From Telmatospirillum siberiense (lineage in GTDB: Bacteria; Pseudomonadota; Alphaproteobacteria; Rhodospirillales; Magnetospirillaceae), in assembly GCF_002845745.1 (NCBI RefSeq), contig NZ_PIUM01000002.1, forward strand, positions 124,001 through 188,000: a stretch of 64,000 nt of DNA, read 5' to 3'. Numbering within the stretch: the first letter of the stretch is position 1; each line of letters begins with the position of its first letter. The notes below the pieces were generated by a model. That model saw only the letters and a program-made list of their open reading frames with translations. It was not told the DNA's origin and ran no database searches. Below, piece after piece: positions 1-8,259 of the stretch. The position numbers and the translations under genes were made by a program.

Positions 1-1
1 G

Positions 2-1006
2 GGCGATTTCGCCGATCTGCAGGTCGAGGGCGTGCGGCGTGGCGCCTTGCGGGCTCACCATTCGGCGACCCATCTGCTGCATGCTGCGCTTCGCCGACAT
101 CTGGGTGAGCATGTGACGCAAAAAGGCTCTCTGGTCGCGCCCGACCGCCTGCGCTTCGACATCAGTCATAACAAGGGATTGTCGCCCGAGGAGATTCGTC
201 TCGTCGAAGATGACGTCAATCTTCACGTCCGGGCCAATTTGCCGGTCGACACTCGCCTGATGACTCCCGATGCCGCCATTACCGCCGGCGCCATGGCGCT
301 TTTCGGCGAAAAATACGGTGATGAGGTCCGTGTCGTTTCGATGGGCGAGGGCCCCGACACCTATTCGGTCGAACTGTGCGGGGGGACCCATGTCCGGCGC
401 ACGGGCGATATCGGTTTGTTCAAGCTGGTCGCGGAAAGCGCCGTCGCCGCCGGAGTGCGTCGCATCGAAGCCGTCGTCGGTGCCGCGGCGGAGTCCTGGG
501 TGGTCGAACAGTCCGATCTGCTGGGCCGCGCCGCCCAATCCTTGAAGGCGACGCCGGGTGAATTGCCGGTCCGTATCGAGACCCTGATCGAAGACCGGCG
601 CCGGTTGGAGCGCGAGCTTTCCGAGCTTCGCCGCCAGATGGCAACCGGGGGAGCCCAGGCGGCGGCCAACAAAACGGTGGCGGGCGTAACCTTTGCCGCC
701 CGTAAGCTGGATGGCGTGCCGGCCAAGGATCTCAAGGGCATGGCCGACGAAATCAAGAAACAGATCGGATCCGGAGTGGTCGCCCTGGTCGGTGCCGCGG
801 ACGGAAAGGCTTCCCTGGTGGTGGCGGTAACGGATGATCTGACGTCCCGGTTCTCGGCCGTGGATCTGGTTCGTATCGGCTCCGAGGCGCTGGGAGGCAA
901 GGGTGGCGGTGGCCGGCCCGATATGGCCCAGGCCGGCGGTCCCGACAATGGACAAGTGGAAAAGGCCCTGTCGGCCATAGAAGAGGCCTTGGCCGCCTCG
1001 GCCTGA
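2..1006 (+). CDS. alaS: Alanyl-tRNA synthetase, C-terminal part
   Basis: The frame is open from the left edge, so only the last ~334 residues are present. They carry the AlaRS editing domain with its zinc-binding HSATHLLH motif near the start and the later CGGTH motif, then a charged coiled-coil stretch ([15 protein letters not shown]) and the C-terminal DHHA1-type Gly-rich segment ([16 protein letters not shown]). In the family the enzyme charges tRNA-Ala in the cytoplasm, and this half hydrolyses Ser- and Gly-tRNA-Ala. The catalytic class II core lies outside the window. The reading frame is intact to TGA at 1004-1006. Confidence 0.97.
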   Translation, partial: GDFADLQVEGVRRGALRAHHSATHLLHAALRRHLGEHVTQKGSLVAPDRLRFDISHNKGLSPEEIRLVEDDVNLHVRANLPVDTRLMTPDAAITAGAMALFGEKYGDEVRVVSMGEGPDTYSVELCGGTHVRRTGDIGLFKLVAESAVAAGVRRIEAVVGAAAESWVVEQSDLLGRAAQSLKATPGELPVRIETLIEDRRRLERELSELRRQMATGGAQAAANKTVAGVTFAARKLDGVPAKDLKGMADEIKKQIGSGVVALVGAADGKASLVVAVTDDLTSRFSAVDLVRIGSEALGGKGGGGRPDMAQAGGPDNGQVEKALSAIEEALAASA

Positions 1007-1022
1007 AGATAAGGATGTCGGC

Positions 1023-1059
1023 CAAGGGTATTTTTGTGCACTGCACAAAAATACCCTTG
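1023..1059. promoter_or_regulatory. 37-bp perfect palindrome, probable PhaR-type operator
   Basis: Two 18-bp arms (1023-1040 and 1042-1059) are exact reverse complements around the single base 1041. The core at 1034-1048 reads TTGTGCACTGCACAA. A one-base centre is poor for a hairpin loop and no T-run follows, so a protein-binding dyad is more likely than an alaS terminator. TGC-rich dyads in front of phasin genes are the known targets of the PHB-responsive repressor PhaR, and the next gene is a phasin. The regulator assignment is inference. Confidence 0.6.
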
Positions 1060-1089
1060 CAACCGGAGGAAGAATTGATATTCTCTCCA

Positions 1090-1104
1090 TTGTGCAGTGC
1101 AGCA
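1090..1104. promoter_or_regulatory. Second TGC-rich site upstream of the phasin gene
   Basis: TTGTGCAGTGCAGCA matches the core of the palindrome at 1034-1048 at 12 of 15 positions. It lies 57 bases before the phasin start. Paired strong and weak sites are plausible for PhaR-type repression, but no regulator gene is in the window. Confidence 0.45.
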
Positions 1105-1161
1105 TAAGCGATCGGGGATTACCCGCGCGTTGCCATTATCGCCCCCAGGAGAGGTGCCGTC

Positions 1162-1512
1162 ATGACCGTTCAGAATTTCGATCAGATCGTCGCTTTCAGT
1201 AAGGAAAATGTCGAGGCGTTGGTGAAAAGCGGTTCTTTGGCCGTAAAAGGCCTCGAAGAACTGACCAAGGCCTATACGACCCTGGCCAATCAGTCGATCG
1301 AGCAGACCTCCAGCGCCGTCAAGGCGTTGACGTCGGCCAAAAATCCCGGCGAATTTCAAAGCATCTACGGTGATCTTGCCAAGAGCAATTTTGAGGCCCT
1401 GTTTTCGGAAAGCCGCAAGATCCAGGAATTGGCCAACAGCGTGGTGACCAGCAGCTTCGCGCCGCTGAACGCCCGCGTCCAGGCTCTGTCCGGTATTTTC
1501 AAGGCCGCTTGA
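1162..1512 (+). CDS. Phasin family protein
   Basis: A 116-residue, almost entirely helical protein of the Phasin_2 type: heptad-like amphipathic helices with a serine/threonine-rich middle (TLANQSIEQTSSAVKALTSAK) and no signal peptide. Phasins coat polyhydroxyalkanoate granules in the cytoplasm and control their size and number. The start is supported by AGGAGAGG at 1147-1154. It is a single-gene unit with its own upstream dyads and a hairpin downstream. No PHA synthase or depolymerase lies nearby, so the granule role rests on the family. Confidence 0.85.
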   Translation: MTVQNFDQIVAFSKENVEALVKSGSLAVKGLEELTKAYTTLANQSIEQTSSAVKALTSAKNPGEFQSIYGDLAKSNFEALFSESRKIQELANSVVTSSFAPLNARVQALSGIFKAA

Positions 1513-1582
1513 CCGGTCTTCGCGGTGTTCCGTCATCGCGAGTTTGGCTGCGGTTGGCGCCTAATTTGCGCGGGATGAAAAG

Positions 1583-1608
1583 GGACACCGGCCTTCGTGC
1601 CGGTGTCC
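1583..1608. terminator. Hairpin between convergent phasin and HD-GYP genes
   Basis: A 10-bp GC-rich stem (GGACACCGGC, 1583-1592, with GCCGGTGTCC, 1599-1608) closes a CTTCGT loop. On the minus strand the stem is followed by TTTT, so it best fits termination of the minus-strand gene. It may also stop the phasin transcript. Confidence 0.6.
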
Positions 1609-1675
1609 GCCGCTCCGTTGCCTGACCTGAAAAAGCGCGCAAACGGCGAGGGGCAAATATAGGGATTAATCTCCG

Positions 1676-3481
1676 CTATTGTGCCGCCGTCTTCACATAT
1701 TGGCCGATATCGACCTCGTCGATCTGCTCGGGCTGCAAGAAGGCCTCGGCATACTGTTTGTAGACGCCCGAGGTGAGGAACAGTTCGAAAAGATCGGGGT
1801 CCAGATGGTTGTCCTTTTTCATGAAGGACATGATCCTGATGCATTCGGACAATTTCTTCGGTGTCTTGTAAGGGCGGTCGCATGCGGTCAGGGCCTCGAA
1901 GATATCGGCAATGGCGATGATACGGGCCGGGACGCTCATCTGTTGGCGGGTCAGGCCCTTCGGATAGCCGCTTCCGTCCATTTTCTCGTGATGTCCGCCC
2001 GCCCATTCGGGGACGCGCTTCAGGGTCTTGGGGAAGGGCAGCGCTTCCAGCATCATGATGGTCTGGACGATGTGGTCGTTGATATGGAAGCGGTCCTCGG
2101 CGGTCAGGGTTCCCCGGCCGACCGACAGATTGTAGAGCTCTCCCAGATTGAATTTATGCGGCGGTGGCTTGACGACGAATCCCCTGGAGGTGTCCTCGCC
2201 CAAGGTCGGTTCGTCCCAGGCGATGATATGTTCGGGTTTATCGGCCAGCAGGAACTCGGTGGCTGGCAGGGGCGCCTTTTCCGCCGGCTTGCGATGGGCT
2301 TCCTCCCATGACAGGCCGATGTCGTCGTCCAGCGTGCGCTGCCAGGTGACGGCCGCAATGATTTTCAGACGCTCGATCTTGTCGGGCGCCATGAATTCCC
2401 CGCCAAGGTTGCATTCGGCGACGAAACCGTAGTCCGCGTCGATTTCGGCCAATCTGCGGTTCCGCTCCTCCGCCAGCGCCGCCGCGTCGCCACCCGCTGC
2501 GACCGCCTTCCAATAGGCGATCTCGACGTCGCGCTTGACCACCTCGAAGCGCATGCGGATTTCATGCAACCGGTTGTAAAGGGTTTCCAATTTGGTGGAT
2601 TTGTCGACCACATATTCCGGGGTCGTCACCTTGCCGCAATCATGCAGCCCTCCCGCGACCTCAAGGGCGTACCATTCATCCTCGGACAGGCGGAAATCGG
2701 CGAAGGGGCCTCTGGTCGCGGCGGAAGCGGCGCGAGCCAGCATATTGGTCAACTCGGGAACCCGGCGGCAATGTCCTCCGGTATAGGCGGATTTCGCGTC
2801 GATGGCGTTGGCGAGAACCTGAATGAAGGCTTTGAACAGATCTTTCTGCGCGTCGAGCAGCATTTGATTGTCGAGCGCTACCGCCGCGTGACTGGCCAAG
2901 GCCTCGATGAGGGGAGCGACGTCGGACGAAAATGGAATCGTCCCACCGGACGGATCGCGGGCATTGATCAATTGCAGCACGCCGACCACGTCGGCGTCGT
3001 GATTCTTTAGGGGAACGGTAAGAAACGAGGTCGAACGGTAGCCGTTCTTGGCGTCAAAAGCCTCGGTGCCGGTGAAGTCGAATATGTCGGTATCGTAGGC
3101 GTCGGCGATGTTGACCGTGCTGCCGCTGAGGGCTGCATGGCTCGATACATTCTGATGGTTGGGGCGGCCGGCCTCGTCGAACAGGCGAACCGGGGGAAGG
3201 GGGACGGGCTGTCCGGTGGTACCGCCGAGGGCGATCCCGAGGCTGTCGTTTCTCACGATCTCGAAGCGGAGCTCACATCCCGTCTCATCGGTCAGATAAA
3301 GCGTCCCCCCATCGGCGTTGGTCAATTCCTTGGCGCCGAGCAGGATCATTTCCATCAGAAGGTTGTGATCGCGCTCCGCCGACAGGGCGATCCCCAGTTC
3401 GATCAGACGCCGATAGCGGAATTCACGCATGTCGGTGCCCGGTTCCGTCGTCGGCGACGTCATACGTTCGACCCCCTGCAA
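1676..3481 (-). CDS. GAF / HD-GYP domain protein, putative c-di-GMP phosphodiesterase
   Basis: A 601-residue soluble protein. A GAF sensor domain spans about residues 25-205. An HD-GYP domain follows, with the HD pair at 280-281 (GGLHDCGKV) and HHEKMDGSGYPKGL near 497, then VPARIIAIADIFEALT and DRPYK. In the family, HD-GYP domains hydrolyse c-di-GMP with a bi- or tri-nuclear metal site, here presumably controlled by the GAF domain. About 150 residues (300-451) are inserted between the HD pair and the conserved middle helices (TLTAEDRFHINDHI). M7 at 3463 is an alternative start. It stands alone between convergent phasin and divergent ubiD genes. Confidence 0.85.
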   Translation of the reverse strand: MQGVERMTSPTTEPGTDMREFRYRRLIELGIALSAERDHNLLMEMILLGAKELTNADGGTLYLTDETGCELRFEIVRNDSLGIALGGTTGQPVPLPPVRLFDEAGRPNHQNVSSHAALSGSTVNIADAYDTDIFDFTGTEAFDAKNGYRSTSFLTVPLKNHDADVVGVLQLINARDPSGGTIPFSSDVAPLIEALASHAAVALDNQMLLDAQKDLFKAFIQVLANAIDAKSAYTGGHCRRVPELTNMLARAASAATRGPFADFRLSEDEWYALEVAGGLHDCGKVTTPEYVVDKSTKLETLYNRLHEIRMRFEVVKRDVEIAYWKAVAAGGDAAALAEERNRRLAEIDADYGFVAECNLGGEFMAPDKIERLKIIAAVTWQRTLDDDIGLSWEEAHRKPAEKAPLPATEFLLADKPEHIIAWDEPTLGEDTSRGFVVKPPPHKFNLGELYNLSVGRGTLTAEDRFHINDHIVQTIMMLEALPFPKTLKRVPEWAGGHHEKMDGSGYPKGLTRQQMSVPARIIAIADIFEALTACDRPYKTPKKLSECIRIMSFMKKDNHLDPDLFELFLTSGVYKQYAEAFLQPEQIDEVDIGQYVKTAAQ

Positions 3482-3604
3482 ACGTCATAGTTGCGGCACG
3501 TTATCATGGAGTTGGGCGTCATGGCTGGGAAATCCAAGGCATCCCTTGACGGCGGCGGACATTGGCCGTCCAATGTCGTTCCCTTGACGGCTAGACGACG
3601 AAAC

Positions 3605-5128
3605 ATGCCCTATTCCTCATTGCGCGATTTTATGGCCCGTCTCGAAAAAGAAGGGCGCCTGGTGCGCGTCTCCGAACCGGTTTCTCCGGTTCTGGAGATT
3701 ACCGAGATCCAGACCCGTCTCCTGGCGGAGGGCGGACCGGCCGTCCTGTTCGAAAACGTCGTCGGCCCCGATGGCAGGCGTTACGAGATGCCGGTGCTGG
3801 TCAACCTCTTCGGGACCATCGAACGGGTCGCGTGGGGCATGGATCGGGAGCCAGGCCAATTGCGTGAAGTCGGCGAGACGCTGGCTTTCCTCAAGCAGCC
3901 GGAGCCTCCGGGGGGCTGGCGGGAGGCCATCGAGATGCTGCCGCTGTTGAGAACCGTCATGGCCATGCGGCCGAAAACGGTGGGATCGGCGCCTTGCCAG
4001 GAGATCGTCCTGACGGGAGACGACATCGATCTGTCGCGGCTGCCGATCCAGTCCTGCTGGCCGGGTGAGCCGGCGCCGCTGATCACCTGGCCGGTGGTGG
4101 TGACCCAAGGGCCGCGCGCGTCCGGCAGTGACGCCGATCGCCGGGACTCGTTCAATCTGGGCATCTATCGGATGCAGGTGACGGGGCCACGGACGACGTT
4201 GATGCGTTGGCTGCGCCACCGTGGCGGTGCCCAGCATCATCAGCGCTGGGCTCGCGAGAAAGCCGAGCCTCTTCCCGCCGCCGTCGTCATCGGGGCCGAT
4301 CCCGCCACCATCCTGGCCGCCGTGACGCCGGTCCCCGATACGCTGTCGGAATATCAGTTCGCCGGTCTGCTGCGTGGACGCAAAGTCGATCTCGTCGATT
4401 GTAAGACCGTGCCGCTCAAGGTGCCCGCGCAGGCGGAGATCGTCCTCGAAGGCCATGTCTCGCTGACCGATTATGGCGATGAGGGGCCCTATGGCGACCA
4501 CACGGGCTATTACAACGCCGTCGAGCAGTTTCCCGTCTTCACCGTTTCGGCGATCACCATGCGCCGGGACCCCATCTATCTCTCCACCTTCACCGGCCGT
4601 CCTCCCGACGAGCCCTCGGTGCTGGGCGAGGCGTTGAACGAGGTGTTCATCCCTCTGCTGACCCAGCAGTTTCCCGAGATCGTCGATTTCTGGTTGCCGC
4701 CGGAAGGATGTTCCTACCGGATCGCCGTGGTCTCCATCCGCAAGTCCTATCCGGGCCATGCCCGGCGCGTGATGATGGGGGTCTGGTCGTTCCTGCGGCA
4801 ATTCATCTACACCAAGTTCGTCATCGTGGTGGACGACGATATCAACGCCAGGGACTGGAAGGATGTGATGTGGGCCATATCGACCCGCATGGATCCCGCC
4901 CGCGATATCATGGTGATTGAAAACACCCCGATCGATTACCTCGATTTCGCTTCGCCCGACTCCGGGCTTGGTGGCAAACTGGGTATGGATGCCACCAACA
5001 AGATGCCGCCCGAAACCCACCGCGATTGGGGCGTCAAGATCCGAATGGACGAGAAGGTGATCGAGGAGGTCACCGACAAATGGTCCCGCTACGGCTTGCC
5101 CGGCAGTGGTCGTCCCATTTGGAAATGA
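3605..5128 (+). CDS. ubiD: UbiD-family decarboxylase
   Basis: A 507-residue protein, the usual UbiD length. [22 protein letters not shown] is the typical family N-terminus and fixes the start at 3605, although the frame is open back to 3491. Visible family features are the [10 protein letters not shown] segment of the prenylated-FMN site and the acidic [15 protein letters not shown] stretch. In ubiquinone synthesis UbiD removes the carboxylate of polyprenyl-4-hydroxybenzoate with the UbiX-made cofactor; other members act on other aromatic acids. No ubiX is in the window, so the substrate is not settled. Confidence 0.88.
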   Translation: MPYSSLRDFMARLEKEGRLVRVSEPVSPVLEITEIQTRLLAEGGPAVLFENVVGPDGRRYEMPVLVNLFGTIERVAWGMDREPGQLREVGETLAFLKQPEPPGGWREAIEMLPLLRTVMAMRPKTVGSAPCQEIVLTGDDIDLSRLPIQSCWPGEPAPLITWPVVVTQGPRASGSDADRRDSFNLGIYRMQVTGPRTTLMRWLRHRGGAQHHQRWAREKAEPLPAAVVIGADPATILAAVTPVPDTLSEYQFAGLLRGRKVDLVDCKTVPLKVPAQAEIVLEGHVSLTDYGDEGPYGDHTGYYNAVEQFPVFTVSAITMRRDPIYLSTFTGRPPDEPSVLGEALNEVFIPLLTQQFPEIVDFWLPPEGCSYRIAVVSIRKSYPGHARRVMMGVWSFLRQFIYTKFVIVVDDDINARDWKDVMWAISTRMDPARDIMVIENTPIDYLDFASPDSGLGGKLGMDATNKMPPETHRDWGVKIRMDEKVIEEVTDKWSRYGLPGSGRPIWK

Positions 5129-5199
5129 CCGGCCGCTGTCCTATCTGAATCGATAGTTCGAATTTAAATTTATCGTCCGAGACGTTAAGGAGCCCGAAT

Positions 5200-6543
5200 A
5201 TGGTCGCCGAGGAAGCCCTCAGCCTGTTGACCGATCTCATCGCCAAAGCCAAGACATTGGGGGCCGACGCCGCCGATGCCCTGCTGGTCGATCAGGCTTC
5301 GCTGTCGGTGGCCTATCGTCTTGGCCAGCCGGAAAAAGTCGAACGCTCGGAGTCCGGAGATGTCGGGCTCCGCGTTTTCATCGGCAAGCGTCAGGCCCTG
5401 GTGTCGTCGTCCGACCGCGGCCGCCAGGCCCTCGATGACCTGGCCGATCGTGCCGTCGCCATGGCCAGGGCGGTGCCCGAGGATCCTTTTTGCGGTTTGG
5501 CCGATCCCTCGCAACTGGCGCGTGATCTGCCGCCGCTCGATATCTGCGACGCCGTCGAGCCGGCACCCGAGACGCTGGTCGACTGGGCGCAGCGCGCTGA
5601 AGAGGCGGCCCGCGCCGTTCCGGGCGTGACCAATTCGGAAGGGGCGGAAGCCGGGTGGGGAAAAAGCATGGTGGCTCTCGCCGGGTCGAACGGCCTGGCC
5701 CATAGTTACAGCGTCAGCAGCGTGCAGATTTCCGCAGCGGTGCTGGCCGGCGACGCCAAGGGCGGCATGGAGCGGGACTATGATTTCTCTTCGGCGGTTT
5801 ACGCCTCCGATCTGCGTTCGCCGGAGGACGTCGGTCATGGCGCCGGCCATCGGGCGGTGCGCCGGTTGGGCGCTCACAAGGTCAAGACGGCACGGGTGCC
5901 GGTGATTTTCGATCCGCGGGTTTCGCGCGGTCTGCTCGGCCATTTGTCCGGGGCGATCAACGGAAGCTCCATCGCCCGCGGGACCAGTTTCCTGAAGGAT
6001 AGTTTGGGAAAACAAATCCTTCCGGCCGGCGTGACGGTCATCGACGACCCGCACCGGCAGCGGGGGCTTCGCTCCAAGCCCTGCGACGGCGAGGGGGTGG
6101 CCAACCGGCGCCGCGCCATCATCGAGAATGGCGTTCTGACCACATGGTTGCTCGATCTGCGGTCGGCCCGGCAACTTGGCCTGGAAACCACCGGCCACGC
6201 CTCACGGGGCGTGAGTTCCCCGCCCTCGCCGTCGGTGACCAATCTCTGGCTGGAGCCGGGGGCCGTCACGCCCGCCGAATTGCTGTCCGACATCGCCGAC
6301 GGCTTTTACGTGACCGAATTGTTCGGCATGGGCGTCAATGGCGTCACCGGCGATTATTCGCGGGGGGCGGCGGGTTTCTGGATTTCCGGCGGCGAGATCG
6401 CCTATCCGGTCAGCGAGGTGACGGTGGCGGGCAATCTCAAGGAGATGTTCCTCAATCTGACGCCGGCCAACGATCTCGTCTTCCGTTACGGCATGGACGC
6501 GCCGACCGTGCGTATCGACGGCTTGACCGTCGCCGGGGCGTGA
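5200..6543 (+). CDS. pmbA: PmbA/TldE subunit of the TldD/TldE protease
   Basis: A 447-residue protein of normal PmbA length. The C-terminal half shows the family pattern FGMGVNGVTGDYSRGAAGFWISGG followed by IAYPVSEVTVAGNL. It lacks an HExxxH zinc motif, as expected for PmbA (TldE); in the known heterodimer the metal is held by TldD. The pair processes modified peptides such as microcin B17 and degrades CcdA. AAGGAG sits just before the ATG. No tldD lies in the window. A complex hairpin follows the stop. Confidence 0.93.
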   Translation: MVAEEALSLLTDLIAKAKTLGADAADALLVDQASLSVAYRLGQPEKVERSESGDVGLRVFIGKRQALVSSSDRGRQALDDLADRAVAMARAVPEDPFCGLADPSQLARDLPPLDICDAVEPAPETLVDWAQRAEEAARAVPGVTNSEGAEAGWGKSMVALAGSNGLAHSYSVSSVQISAAVLAGDAKGGMERDYDFSSAVYASDLRSPEDVGHGAGHRAVRRLGAHKVKTARVPVIFDPRVSRGLLGHLSGAINGSSIARGTSFLKDSLGKQILPAGVTVIDDPHRQRGLRSKPCDGEGVANRRRAIIENGVLTTWLLDLRSARQLGLETTGHASRGVSSPPSPSVTNLWLEPGAVTPAELLSDIADGFYVTELFGMGVNGVTGDYSRGAAGFWISGGEIAYPVSEVTVAGNLKEMFLNLTPANDLVFRYGMDAPTVRIDGLTVAGA

Positions 6544-6544
6544 G

Positions 6545-6612
6545 CGGAGCAATCAGCTAGGGGGGCATGGCCCCCCCTTGATGGGAGGCTTAAGGCTTCT
6601 CCCATTGCTCCG
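6545..6612 (+). terminator. Nested inverted repeats after pmbA
   Basis: CGGAGCAAT (6545-6553) pairs with ATTGCTCCG (6604-6612). Inside lies a near-palindromic G-run/C-run around 6559-6578. The structure begins two bases after the pmbA stop. It has no clear U-run, so it may be a terminator or an RNA-stabilising structure. Confidence 0.5.
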
Positions 6613-6649
6613 GTTCCCAATGGCTTGAAAGGCAATCCCGGATATTTTG

Positions 6650-6792
6650 AACCACCAAGGCACCAAGACACCAAGGCGCCTTTCGGATCATCCGGCGGCG
6701 GCCAATCTGCGCCGCAGGCATTCGGCCTACAGCCGGTGACCGGACGGGAAAAGGCCGGTGGCACACTCCGCCACCTTGGTGCCTTGGTGGTT
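6650..6792. repeat. MITE-like inverted-repeat element
   Basis: Perfect 18-bp inverted repeats, AACCACCAAGGCACCAAG at 6650-6667 and its complement at 6775-6792, bound a 143-bp segment in the 358-bp gap between pmbA and the LysR gene. The ends are built from repeated CACCAAG words, like the ACCaCCAAG repeats scattered in many bacterial genomes. No convincing gene lies inside. No target-site duplication is obvious, so the mobile nature is inference. Confidence 0.5.
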
Positions 6793-6902
6793 AATCAAAA
6801 GCCGGAGCGCGCCGGAAGCATCAAGAGGATGAAAAGCATCTGGCCAATTGCCAATGTCCAAACGTCAGTACACGGCTTCAGGACTGCTTCGCACCCTTTG
6901 CC

Positions 6903-7832
6903 TTAATTTGTCCCGGGCAAAGTCCCTCCTTCGTCATCCATGAGGGCCTGGCGTATCCATCTGGCCGCCGGGCCCAGGATGTCGTCGCGCCGATAGGCCA
7001 GGTGCATCGGAAGCGGGCGGCACCAGTCGCTATCGGTAACGCCTTCGGCTTCCAGCCGGACCAGTCGTCCCGCGTCCAGATCCGCCCGGGCGAGGGCAAG
7101 CGGCAGGCGCCCCCATGCCAGTCCGCTGAGAATGGCGTTTTTCTTGAAGCCCATGTCGTTGATCCGCCAGATCACGCCTTCCGGTGAATTGAACATCCGC
7201 TGCCTGGGGTGCCGCGAGGCGTTGGCCATGACGATCTGCACCTGTTCGCGGAAAGCCTCCGGCGGAATGGGGCCGGTCATGAGGCCGAGCGGGTGATCCG
7301 GGGCCGCCACGGGAACCCGCGCGATCATGCCGATGGGGTGGCTGGCCAGTTCGGGGAACTGCGCGATGACGGGGCCTGCGATGCCCAGGGTGGCGGTCCC
7401 GTCGACGACGGCCATGGCCACCGCATGCAGCGAATCGATCGTGATGCGGGCCCGAACGATGGGGAATTCTCGGTTGAAGCGCGCCAGAACCGCAATGAGA
7501 CGGGCTGTCGGGAAGGCGCAATCGACGGCCAGCAGCAATTTTCGTTCGATGCCCTGGGCCATGCTGTCGGCCGACCGTTGCAGGGTGCGCATCTCCAGGG
7601 CCAGGCGTCGGGCCATCGGCACCAGGGCCCGTCCCTCCGTCGTCAGGATGGGCAGTCTGGCCGAGCGGTCGAACAATGTGATCCCCAGATCGGTTTCCAG
7701 CTTCTGAATAGCGTAGGTCACGCTCGATTGGGGGCGGTTCATCATCTTGGCGGCGGCCGAGAAATTGCCGTGTTCGACGACCGCAAGAAAGGTCGTGATC
7801 TGATCAATGGAAGGAAGAGATGCGCTCATCAT
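6903..7832 (-). CDS. LysR-family transcriptional regulator
   Basis: About 309 residues. The N-terminal winged helix-turn-helix is clear (SIDQITTFLAVVEHGNFSAAAKMMNRPQSSVTYAIQKLE), followed by a LysR substrate-binding domain (DSLHAVAMAVVDGTATLGIAG). I place the start at the MMSASLPS methionines at about 7832; the frame is open to 7889. It is divergent from the siderophore-receptor operon across a 427-bp gap, so it may control that operon or itself. The inducer is not visible. Confidence 0.85.
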   Translation of the reverse strand: MMSASLPSIDQITTFLAVVEHGNFSAAAKMMNRPQSSVTYAIQKLETDLGITLFDRSARLPILTTEGRALVPMARRLALEMRTLQRSADSMAQGIERKLLLAVDCAFPTARLIAVLARFNREFPIVRARITIDSLHAVAMAVVDGTATLGIAGPVIAQFPELASHPIGMIARVPVAAPDHPLGLMTGPIPPEAFREQVQIVMANASRHPRQRMFNSPEGVIWRINDMGFKKNAILSGLAWGRLPLALARADLDAGRLVRLEAEGVTDSDWCRPLPMHLAYRRDDILGPAARWIRQALMDDEGGTLPGTN

Positions 7833-8203
7833 GGCTCTTCTATCAAAAAACATGATGGAAATGCGTGGTTTTTTGGGGATTGTCCACACATTATTCCTCG
7901 GGTTATTGTCTTTTCGTGTCGGGTGGTGCCGGTTGTTATTGTGGTAATTGTTGAATACATCGACATGTTTTTATGTGTTGTCTAAGTCGTGGTCGGGTAG
8001 ATCGGTGGCTGCCTTCAGTATTGAGGCCGTCTTCCGACGGTGGCGCAAACAATGCTGCAAGTCGTTTCGGCGGTGGTTCCCCGGATTTTAGTTGATAATG
8101 ATGTGCAATTGCAATTTGAGGACCGTTTCCATATGCGTTGAATCTTAGCGTCGGGACCGCCCGGATTATTGGCCGAGAGGCGGGCTTCAGGGGGTGTTTC
8201 CGG
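7833..8203. other. Intergenic region between LysR gene and TonB receptor
   Basis: No gene is supported in this stretch. The AT-rich half near 7850-7985 is the likely LysR promoter zone. GATAATGAT at 8094-8102, followed by TGCAATTGCA at 8104-8113, looks like a degenerate Fur-type half site. Confidence 0.4.
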
Positions 8204-8233
8204 TTAACAAATGCGAATAAGACGCATTATACT
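8204..8233 (+). promoter_or_regulatory. Sigma-70-like promoter with Fur-box-like dyad in the spacer
   Basis: TTAACA (8204-8209) and TATACT (8228-8233) are 18 bp apart. The spacer is filled by the dyad AATGCGAATAAGACGCATT (8210-8228), with 6-bp arms AATGCG/CGCATT. The same 19-bp form recurs at 16029-16047 and, degenerate, at 14285-14303. All three precede iron-uptake units, so an iron repressor (Fur or Fur-like) is inferred. Confidence 0.6.
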
Positions 8234-8259
8234 TATCCGTTGGTAAGGGGTCGTGAGTG

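Noticed and set aside
1023-1059. Palindrome read as the alaS terminator
   Set aside because: The centre is one base, the stem is AT-rich in its middle and no T-run follows. The repeated TGC core and the phasin downstream favour an operator.
361-1536. Long open frame on the minus strand across alaS and the phasin gene
   Set aside because: It is antisense to two well-supported genes, has Arg/Ser/Pro-rich low-quality composition and shows no family motif. GC-rich genomes commonly give such frames.
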